In this document: positions 7,193 through 13,112 of the stretch, one piece after another
Position numbering within the stretch: the first letter of the stretch is position 1
How the letters are laid out: each line of letters starts with the position of its first letter
Origin: a virus
DNA length: 31,429 nucleotides
IMG/VR virus record: IMGVR_UViG_3300047440_000274
Span: 1-31,429 of that record
Strand: one strand, 5' to 3'
Position numbers and translations under genes: made by a program
Notes under the pieces: generated by a model
The model's database searches: none
Told to the model about the DNA's origin: nothing
The model's input: only the letters and a program-made list of their open reading frames with translations

Positions 7193-7274
7193 GGGCAACT
7201 GCCAAGACGCGCGAAAGGAGGCGAGGCGCGCTCTAGTGCAACTCGGACCCCTCACATTCTGAGGGGTCTTTTTT
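7193..7274 (+). ncRNA. Putative small structured RNA with a Shine-Dalgarno-like loop
   Basis: A -10-like TATAAC (7183-7188) precedes the stretch and a strong terminator ends it, yet no reading frame is contained. A hairpin forms from AGA-C-GCGCG (about 7205-7213) and CGCGC-TCT (about 7226-7233) with one bulged base. Its loop displays AAAGGAGG (7214-7221), identical to a near-ideal Shine-Dalgarno sequence. It could be a regulatory RNA or just the terminated 3' end of the lysogeny transcript. No known RNA family is recognised, and the -35 box is poor. Confidence 0.35.
7246..7274 (+). terminator. Rho-independent terminator
   Basis: A perfect 9-bp stem, GACCCCTCA (7246-7254) with TGAGGGGTC (7260-7268), a 5-base loop and six T (7269-7274). 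It would end transcription coming from the lysogeny operon, separating it from the integrase. Confidence 0.9.
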
Positions 7275-7395
7275 ATGCGTCGATGGGCGACAAAAATGAG
7301 GTCTCAGTCGAGCGAACGAGCGCCGACATACTCTGAGGCATTCGCCCTTATTCGAGCGCGCGGCCAAGTGCCTGATTCGTCTAGTGGCTGATTGT

Positions 7396-7454
7396 TGGGC
7401 GGTGCATTCTGAGCGCTGTGTGAAAGCAGTGCTCTACCGCTGAGCTAACCGCCC
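7396..7454 (-). tRNA. tRNA-Val(CAC)-like element lacking the T arm
   Basis: The minus strand reads a perfect 7-bp acceptor stem (GGGCGGT with ACCGCCC), TA at positions 8-9, a perfect 4-bp D stem (GCTC/GAGC) with loop AGCGGTA containing A14, GG and A21, and an anticodon loop TTCACAC with anticodon CAC (valine). The anticodon stem has three good pairs, one G-T and one mismatch. Only about nine bases (TCAGAATGC) lie between it and the acceptor stem, so the variable loop and T arm are missing. Total length is 59 bases instead of about 75, and no CCA is encoded. It is either a decayed phage or host tRNA, an att-related fragment, or a minimal tRNA-like RNA. Confidence 0.5.
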
Positions 7455-7641
7455 GAGTCGTGCTTTGCGAGCATTCTTTTTTGCTGAAAGCCCTATTTTT
7501 ATAGCCTTTCGATGCATTCATCTCGCTCATCGACGTATCGAATTCGCCCCCTCGCCTATTTAACCTTTCTGGTCGTTTTATGCACTCGGACACTCGTCCC
7601 CTAGTTCAACCCTATACCACGGGCGGCTCGTTTGGTGTATG

Positions 7642-7669
7642 CTTTCAACTTGTGTTTTATCGTTGAAAG
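7642..7669. repeat. Inverted repeat before the integrase
   Basis: CTTTCAAC (7642-7649) and GTTGAAAG (7662-7669) are perfect 8-bp inverted arms with a 12-base spacer, 38 bases before the integrase start. There is no T-run after it, so it is not a terminator. It may be an operator for integrase expression or a recombinase binding site. Confidence 0.6.
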
Positions 7670-7706
7670 TTTGACCCCTTAACTCGACCACCTGGAGACC
7701 GACATC

Positions 7707-9197
7707 ATGAGATCGCAGCATTGGACCGACGAGCAAGTCGCCGACATTCCGACGCCTCGCAAGAGCCCCAAAATCTACAAGCTCACCGACGATGGATTGT
7801 ATCTGAAAGTGTACAAGACGGGCTCGCGCTCGTTCGGCTATCAGGCCACGAATGCCGCTGGCCATTATCAATTCTACCCATGGGGGCAACATGCGCCGAG
7901 CGATGCGCGCACGCCTGAGACGCTCACCTTCCACGAGGCATACGAAAAATTGCTCGCGCACAAGTTGACGCTCTTGACGCAAAAAAGCGGCCACGCACTG
8001 CCGCCGAAAGCGCTCATCGACAAGACGACCACGCTCGGCCAGCTCGCCGCCGATTACTTTCGCAAAGATGTCGAGACGCGCGACATCTCGACCGACCACA
8101 AGAATCGAATCATGCGCACGCTCACGAATTACTTTTTGAATCAGCCCGTCGCCGAGGGCGTCGGCAAATGGCGCGACGTGCTCGTCGTCAATTGCGCTCG
8201 AGGCGATGTTCACGAGCAATACACGCACTCGCTCATGAAGGTGCAAGACCGCGCCGCCAAAGGTGGCGATAGGCGCGGCAAGTGCACGCTCGCCAAAGAG
8301 TGCGACACCTTCGCGCGCGGCCTGTTTGCGTTTGCCTGCACTCGGCAACTCTTGACCATCGAGAGCGTGCCGCCGAAACTTAAAAAAGCGAATGCACCGC
8401 GCAACGTCTCGCGCTGGCTTCCCATCATCGAGATTGAGTCGCTACTTAAGGCCACGAGCCCGCAAGCGATCGCCAACAACGACGCGCGCCGTCGCAACAT
8501 GGGCGAGTATGAATTGACCCAGTGCGACGACAAATTGCTCGACACCTTCGGCGCGGTCTTTTTGCGATTGACGCTTGCGACCGGGCTGCGCATCGACTCG
8601 ATGCGACTCGCGCGCCGCGAGATGCTCAACAAGCACTCGCGCGGCATGTGGACCATTCGTCACGTGGACCTCAAAGAGACGGCCGCGCAAAAGCAAGCAC
8701 CGACTGACCACTATATTCCGCTCACGCCTTTCATCTTGCGCGAGCTCGCACGTCTCGATGACTTAAGCGGCGAGCATGACTTTTTATTTACTGAGCGCTG
8801 GATCGGCGACGGCACGCAAGTCGAGCCACGCTCTAAGAGTTGGGCGAGTCACTTGGTCGGCAAGCACGACGACGAGCTCAGCATCGACCCCGATGACCCC
8901 TGGCGCGCGCACGCACTGCGCCGCTCGCACAATGACTGGATGCAAGAGCTCGGCGTGCCGACCGAAGTCATTCATAAGGCGAGCGCGCGTATGCCGCAAG
9001 GTCTTGCAAAAACGTATCTCGTGAGCGAGATGCGCGACCACGTCGTCGATGCTTTCGAGAAGTATCACGACTTCCTCGATGCGTGCGAGCACGGCAAGGG
9101 CGAGGATTGGATGGCCGATATTCGCGGCGAGCGTCTTGCGGCACGTCGCCAAGTGAATGAAGCGCGTCGCGCGCGTCTTGGATTGCCAGCGCTCTAG
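7707..9197 (+). CDS. int: Tyrosine recombinase / phage integrase
   Basis: A full-length 496-residue integrase. Residues 1-100 resemble the arm-binding domain of DUF4102-type integrases (LTDDGLYLKVYKTGSRSFGY, then a WG.. beta hairpin). About 105-225 is the core-binding helical domain. The catalytic domain shows R295 (ATGLRIDSMRLAR), HALRR with H402 and R405, and nucleophile Tyr437 (AKTYL). The usual LGH just before the tyrosine is replaced by HKASARMPQG, a mild deviation. GGAG at 7694-7697 lies nine bases before ATG 7707. It catalyses integration of the phage into the host chromosome. It is monocistronic, with its own region upstream and terminator downstream. Confidence 0.95.
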   Translation: MRSQHWTDEQVADIPTPRKSPKIYKLTDDGLYLKVYKTGSRSFGYQATNAAGHYQFYPWGQHAPSDARTPETLTFHEAYEKLLAHKLTLLTQKSGHALPPKALIDKTTTLGQLAADYFRKDVETRDISTDHKNRIMRTLTNYFLNQPVAEGVGKWRDVLVVNCARGDVHEQYTHSLMKVQDRAAKGGDRRGKCTLAKECDTFARGLFAFACTRQLLTIESVPPKLKKANAPRNVSRWLPIIEIESLLKATSPQAIANNDARRRNMGEYELTQCDDKLLDTFGAVFLRLTLATGLRIDSMRLARREMLNKHSRGMWTIRHVDLKETAAQKQAPTDHYIPLTPFILRELARLDDLSGEHDFLFTERWIGDGTQVEPRSKSWASHLVGKHDDELSIDPDDPWRAHALRRSHNDWMQELGVPTEVIHKASARMPQGLAKTYLVSEMRDHVVDAFEKYHDFLDACEHGKGEDWMADIRGERLAARRQVNEARRARLGLPAL

Positions 9198-9221
9198 TAC
9201 AAGAGCACGACTCACACCACG

Positions 9222-9253
9222 AGCGCCGAGCATTTGCTCGGCGCTTTTTTTTT
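9222..9253 (+). terminator. Strong rho-independent terminator between convergent operons
   Basis: A perfect 10-bp stem AGCGCCGAGC (9222-9231) / GCTCGGCGCT (9236-9245), a 4-base loop and a run of nine T (9245-9253). It ends integrase transcription. The opposite strand lacks a T-run, so it is directional, although the hairpin may also slow late transcription from the other side. Confidence 0.95.
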
Positions 9254-9262
9254 GCGTCTCAA

Positions 9263-9634
9263 TTAGCGATGACGCTCATGCTCGCGCGTGAGCACGTCGA
9301 TGAGACGCGCCTCGCCCGCGTCATCGCCGAGCAAGTCGAGCGGCCGTTTGTCGTCGAGCGATGCAAGCGGCGAGCGAAGCCATAACGCCGCCTCCTCAGG
9401 CTGATAGAGCTCAGTCAAGAGCGCGACAATGCGCGCGACATTCGCGGCACTGCCCGGGTCCGGTGTGAGCATCGTCTTGCACTCCTGCGGTTTAATCGGT
9501 TCGGCGGGCGCTTGCTTCACATCGCACTTCGCAAACGCACACCACACGACATGCGTCTCGCGCACGCACGGCCGCGCGCTCGGCAGTGCGCATGCCGCAA
9601 GCATGGGCACGAGCACGAGCGCGAGCACTTTCAT
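9263..9634 (-). CDS. Lipoprotein-like leader fused to an MbcA/ParS/Xre toxin-binding-like domain
   Basis: The 123-residue product starts with a lipoprotein signal: a basic start, a hydrophobic run and the lipobox LAAC (C15). A cysteine-containing linker (C23, C32, C37, C52) follows. Residues 64-118 (ALLTELYQPEEAALWLRSPL, then RPLDLLGDDAGEARLIDVL) closely resemble the C-terminal toxin-binding domain of Xre-MbcA-ParS antitoxins, which bind RES-type toxins. An internal ATG at 9472 with AGGAG nine bases upstream (9482-9486) could give a leaderless 69-residue form of just that domain. No RES toxin is in the window. As the last late gene before the terminator, the leader could alternatively be an Rz1-like outer spanin. 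Domain assignment is by pattern only. Confidence 0.65.
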   Translation of the reverse strand: MKVLALVLVPMLAACALPSARPCVRETHVVWCAFAKCDVKQAPAEPIKPQECKTMLTPDPGSAANVARIVALLTELYQPEEAALWLRSPLASLDDKRPLDLLGDDAGEARLIDVLTREHERHR

Positions 9635-9924
9635 TCGAGCGCATCGGCTTGCACGGGCGGCGGCAATGGACGCGCGTCGCCGTTGAGCTTGCGACGTTGC
9701 GCTCGCTTGCCATCGCTTGCGACCTCGAGCGGCGCGGGCTCTTGCTTGACGGCTTGCGAGAGCACGAGTTGCCCCTCAGTAATCGCCGCGAGTAGCGCCT
9801 CGCACTGGTCGAATGCTTGGCGCTCGTTGCGCGTGAAGGCCGCGCGCGATAAAAAGTTGAGCGCATTGCGCGCGACCTCGACCGGGTTCACTTGCACTGG
9901 CTGTGTATTGTTGCTCGTGTTCAT
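9631..9924 (-). CDS. Small hypothetical late protein, 97 aa
   Basis: Soluble, alpha-helical in the first two thirds (residues 12-60), then a proline-rich tail (PLPPPVQ). No membrane span, so not an obvious holin. GAGGG lies before ATG 9924, and its stop overlaps the lipoprotein start in an ATGA, so the two are coupled. No family recognised. Confidence 0.65.
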   Translation of the reverse strand: MNTSNNTQPVQVNPVEVARNALNFLSRAAFTRNERQAFDQCEALLAAITEGQLVLSQAVKQEPAPLEVASDGKRAQRRKLNGDARPLPPPVQADALE

Positions 9925-9939
9925 ATGTTGCCCTCGATG

Positions 9940-10515
9940 TTAAGAGATGAGCGGCGTGTAGTTTCCGCCATTGACGAGACCCGCGGTCGTGGCGGGCCAC
10001 GACCAATAAGAATCGGCACCGCCGCCGCCTGCCGTGAAATTGGCACTCGATGACAAGAAGGTGCGACCGTTGAGAACGATAGACGTGAAAAGCCCGCGCA
10101 CTTGCGCACCGACGACCACGAATTGAAAAAATGCCGGGTCGCCGAGAATGTTGTGCAATACGTCCTCCATGTTGGTAATCGTTTGGCCTTTGAATGCGCC
10201 CGGCGACAAGGTGCCCGCCGCCCATATTGAACTGAAGCCGACGCCATCGGAGCCGAAGCCGGTATCGTATGAAGTCGCGTGAAGTGCATACGACGTGCCG
10301 AGCGGCTCGCTGATATTGCGAAACAAACTCGCAAGGTCAGTGCCCGCCGCTTTGAATCCGGTCGCGGCAATCGGTGTGCCTGAGCCGATGGTCTCCCAGC
10401 GATTCGAGACATCGACGCCGCCGACTTTGAAGCCGACATCGGCGCGCTTCGCATTCACGCGCGCCATGAATCGCGAATCGAGATCGACGCCGCCGGTGAG
10501 TAGTCCACTCGCCAT
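9940..10515 (-). CDS. Hypothetical late (probably tail-associated) protein
   Basis: The 191-residue protein is rich in G, S, T and F with beta-strand character. It contains two similar short stretches near the start, GVDLDSRFMARVN and GVDVSNRWETIG, and further GFKAAGTDLASLF, suggesting a small repeated motif (G-x-D-x-x-x-x-F/W). GGAG lies before ATG 10515, overlapping the previous gene's stop region. Its place after the fibre gene suggests a fibre or tail accessory part. No family recognised. Confidence 0.6.
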   Translation of the reverse strand: MASGLLTGGVDLDSRFMARVNAKRADVGFKVGGVDVSNRWETIGSGTPIAATGFKAAGTDLASLFRNISEPLGTSYALHATSYDTGFGSDGVGFSSIWAAGTLSPGAFKGQTITNMEDVLHNILGDPAFFQFVVVGAQVRGLFTSIVLNGRTFLSSSANFTAGGGGADSYWSWPATTAGLVNGGNYTPLIS

Positions 10516-10518
10516 GAC

Positions 10519-10902
10519 TTACTCCACTGGCGGCGGCGGTGGCGTAAATACTTGTGTGAGCGCATCGCTCACCGCGTCCATGTTCACACAGTACACCTCG
10601 ACGAATTGCGCGCCTGAGCCAATGCTCGGCACTTGCGTCACCAAGAAGCCGCCGCTCGCAATCGTTGCGACCATCGCCAATTGACCGAGCAACGGGTCGG
10701 CACTCGGCTCGATGATCGACGGCGCGGGCGCATCTTGTGCAGCGAGTGCGGGCGCGCCTGCGACCGGGTCGAACATCTTGCCGAGCCAATAGACGACCTC
10801 GGCAATCGTGAGCGCGTAGACGGTATCTATCGCGGGCGGCAGTGCGCCGAGTTGCGTGACGATATAGCCATTTGAAATATATTTGACGTTTGCCTGAATC
10901 AT
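10519..10902 (-). CDS. Hypothetical late protein, 127 aa
   Basis: Unrecognised. It has an N-terminal beta-like segment, a helix with AEVVYWLGKMF, an A/P-rich stretch and a C-terminal run of prolines (TPPPPPVE). A moderately hydrophobic stretch (LLGQLAMVATIASGGFLV, about residues 71-88) could be membrane-associated but is short and lacks the charge pattern of a typical holin. GAGGG precedes ATG 10902. It follows the fibre gene by 12 bases. Confidence 0.6.
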   Translation of the reverse strand: MIQANVKYISNGYIVTQLGALPPAIDTVYALTIAEVVYWLGKMFDPVAGAPALAAQDAPAPSIIEPSADPLLGQLAMVATIASGGFLVTQVPSIGSGAQFVEVYCVNMDAVSDALTQVFTPPPPPVE

Positions 10903-10914
10903 GGTCGTGCCCTC

Positions 10915-12879
10915 TTACGTTGCGAAGTGAATGCCGCGCGACTCTTGCCAATCAGCCAGCAAGAGCACCGCGAGACGGTCGTAGGAAATTGTTTTACCGT
11001 TGCTGAGTTGCGGACATATCTCCGCGACCTCCTCAGCAATCATGCCGAGTTGCTCTTGCGAGCCTTTCGCGAGTAAGCGATACATGATCGGCCGCAAGCG
11101 TGACAGCATCTCAGCGGCGCGCGTCGGCTTGCCGGTCTCGCGTTTGATCTTGCGCGATGAAGTTGCATTGAAGCTTGGCCCTTCTAACGGGTATGCGCAT
11201 ACAGCTAGTGAGCTATTTGTCCGATACAACAACCATTTTGTGTCACCTTGAATATAGATCCCCGAGTTTGTCCCATTTGACATCAACGACATATTGTTGG
11301 TCGCGTCATAAACGATAAGGCCGGTAAACGCGTTGACTGTGCCTTGGATGTAGTGCCCGCAATAAGTTAGGCCAGCATTGAATCCATAGACGCGCGAGGT
11401 GTCGCCTGCATAGTTAAGACTAATCGCTTGCATCTGCGCCGCGACCGCAAGCGTGCCCGCCGATGTCAGCGTCATATAATTTTTTGTTCCTACCGCGCCG
11501 ACGTACCAGCGAAAACCTAAATCGCCCGCGCTGCGATTCACGAACTCCATGAAGCCCGCCGCGCCCGCCGTGAAATTCACTTGCGTCGTGAGATATAGCG
11601 CTGCATTCACCGTGACCTTCGTTGCATTGAATGCCACCTCATCGACCACATGCGCGGTCCGGTCCACCGTCATGAAATTATTGCCTAACGAGAGCGCGTC
11701 ATTGAGTGCGCCCCATTGCAACTGCCCTGCCGTATTCGCGCGGATTCGCCACAAGCGCTCATTCGCGAGGGAGAATTTATCATTGAGAAAGAGATCGAGC
11801 GATGTCGCGGCACTCGCCGATTGTGTGATGTCCAAGCGATTAGTGCCAAACTCCACCTTCACAATCTCCATCCCGCTTCGTGTTACGCCTAGCCATTGAG
11901 TCGCCAGCGTGACTGCATCGTTTGCCGCATACGCTCGAAACTGCCCGCCCGCGACATCCGTGAACCACAAGCGGTTATCGACGGCGGCGTTTGTTTGGTT
12001 CCAATACTGGCGCGGATTGATTGACGCTAAAGTAATCGGCCCGTCTGCATTATTAAATATGTGCTTTCCTGTCCACGTCGGCGCAATCGCTTGCGATAAC
12101 GCGGGCGCACCATCTGAGCGTGTGAATGTCACCGCGACGCCATTGACTGCGGCGAGCCCGACTTCCGCAGTTGGATTTGCTGGCGCGCCGCTACCACTCG
12201 CGCCCGGTGGCCCTTGAATGCCTTGTATACCTTGCGCCCCTTGTGGAATGGTGAGGCTCAATGTCTGATTCGGTGGCACGCCGGTTATCGTTGCATCGGC
12301 GGCGCTTCCCGGCGCGCCCGTCGTGACTGAGCCAATTGCCAGCGAATTCGCTGGCCCTGCAGGTCCGACTGCGCCGACCGGCCCTTGTATACCGGCGGGA
12401 ATAGCGAGATTCAATACTTGCGCTGGCGGTGTGCCGGTTATCGTTGCGGCGGCGGCGCTTCCTGGTGCGCCAGTCGAGACGACCCCTATCGACAATTCAT
12501 TCGCCGGGCCGACTGCTCCAATCGGTCCAACGGGTCCGACTGGTCCAATCGGTCCGACTCCACCTTGCGGCCCCGTTGCGCCTGCAGGTATTCCGAAACT
12601 AATCGTCGGCGGTGATACGCCATTGTCGATGACGACCGTCGCTGGCGAACCGGCTGGCAACGTATTCACCGGGCCCGCCACGTAATCGGCACCGGCGCCT
12701 GCCGCCACAATGTCGGGCAATGCCAACCACGGCCGCACGCCGTCGCCGACTTTCATGACGGGCACACTCGCGCCCGCATTGGCGACGCCAATCTCGCCGA
12801 TGAGGAGCACCGGATTCGTGGTCGCAAAGTACGTGCTCGTCTTTGCCAAAAGTTTAACGCGAGCCAATGTCGTCTCCAT
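10915..12879 (-). CDS. Collagen-like tail fibre with C-terminal S74 self-cleaving chaperone domain
   Basis: The 654-residue fibre starts with a region typical of phage fibre N-termini (NPVLLIGEIG ... MKVGDGVRPWLALP). Collagen-like Gly-X-Y stretches lie at residues 98-126, 161-177 and 211-230, separated by two copies of a 38-residue repeat (130-167 and 181-218, each with GAPGSAA.ATITG.PP). A long beta-rich shaft follows. The C-terminal 90 residues match the peptidase S74 intramolecular chaperone: S574/S575 with K579 (SSRKIK), then MLSRLRPIMYRL and LGMIAEEVAEICPQL. In this family the domain trimerises the fibre and then cuts itself off. GAGGTGA precedes ATG 12879. It probably binds the host surface. 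Confidence 0.9.
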   Translation of the reverse strand: METTLARVKLLAKTSTYFATTNPVLLIGEIGVANAGASVPVMKVGDGVRPWLALPDIVAAGAGADYVAGPVNTLPAGSPATVVIDNGVSPPTISFGIPAGATGPQGGVGPIGPVGPVGPIGAVGPANELSIGVVSTGAPGSAAAATITGTPPAQVLNLAIPAGIQGPVGAVGPAGPANSLAIGSVTTGAPGSAADATITGVPPNQTLSLTIPQGAQGIQGIQGPPGASGSGAPANPTAEVGLAAVNGVAVTFTRSDGAPALSQAIAPTWTGKHIFNNADGPITLASINPRQYWNQTNAAVDNRLWFTDVAGGQFRAYAANDAVTLATQWLGVTRSGMEIVKVEFGTNRLDITQSASAATSLDLFLNDKFSLANERLWRIRANTAGQLQWGALNDALSLGNNFMTVDRTAHVVDEVAFNATKVTVNAALYLTTQVNFTAGAAGFMEFVNRSAGDLGFRWYVGAVGTKNYMTLTSAGTLAVAAQMQAISLNYAGDTSRVYGFNAGLTYCGHYIQGTVNAFTGLIVYDATNNMSLMSNGTNSGIYIQGDTKWLLYRTNSSLAVCAYPLEGPSFNATSSRKIKRETGKPTRAAEMLSRLRPIMYRLLAKGSQEQLGMIAEEVAEICPQLSNGKTISYDRLAVLLLADWQESRGIHFAT

Positions 12880-12887
12880 AGGTCACC

Positions 12888-13112
12888 TCAATCATCATAG
12901 TGATATGGCACGAGCAAACCGCTCGCGCACATATCGGCGAATCGTTCCTCGAGCACCGCGCGCGAGCCCATCTTTTTGTCGAGCGCAATCGCGAGCGCCT
13001 CTTGCAACGTGCGCGGCCCGACAAAAATCGCGGCGGTGCGCGCGCACTCACTACAGCATCGCGGCGCATGCTTTGCACGTATCCACTGCGGCGTCATGTT
13101 AGACATCGTCAT
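12888..13112 (-). CDS. Small cysteine-containing protein between tip and fibre genes
   Basis: The 74-residue product has a CCSEC cluster near residue 25, a central helix rich in A and L, and an acidic end (YHYDD). It overlaps the J-like gene by 14 bases and ends eight bases before the fibre gene. ATG 13112 is chosen; ATG 13106 is also possible. No family recognised. Confidence 0.6.
   Translation of the reverse strand: MTMSNMTPQWIRAKHAPRCCSECARTAAIFVGPRTLQEALAIALDKKMGSRAVLEERFADMCASGLLVPYHYDD

Larger units (their letters stand above)
7130..7706. other. 577-base intergenic region before the integrase
   Basis: No convincing protein gene lies here; the minus-strand frame at 7381-7593 mostly overlaps the tRNA-like element and has shadow-like composition. 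The region contains a putative small RNA with terminator (about 7193-7274), a tRNA-Val-like element on the minus strand (7396-7454), and an inverted repeat (7642-7669). Its place directly before the integrase is where attP is usually found, so it is the best candidate for the phage attachment site. The core cannot be defined without the host junctions. Confidence 0.55.

Noticed and set aside
7396-7454. Treating the tRNA-like element as the phage attP core
   Set aside because: Integrase cores in tRNA genes normally contain the T-loop and 3' end; that part is missing here, so the core cannot be assigned to it.
7578-8348. Minus-strand frame of 256 codons opposite the integrase
   Set aside because: Antisense shadow of the integrase N-terminal half; R-, V- and A-rich composition, no domain.
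9263-9634. A full toxin-antitoxin pair at the end of the late operon
   Set aside because: Neighbouring genes show no RES or other toxin motif, so only an antitoxin-like domain can be supported.
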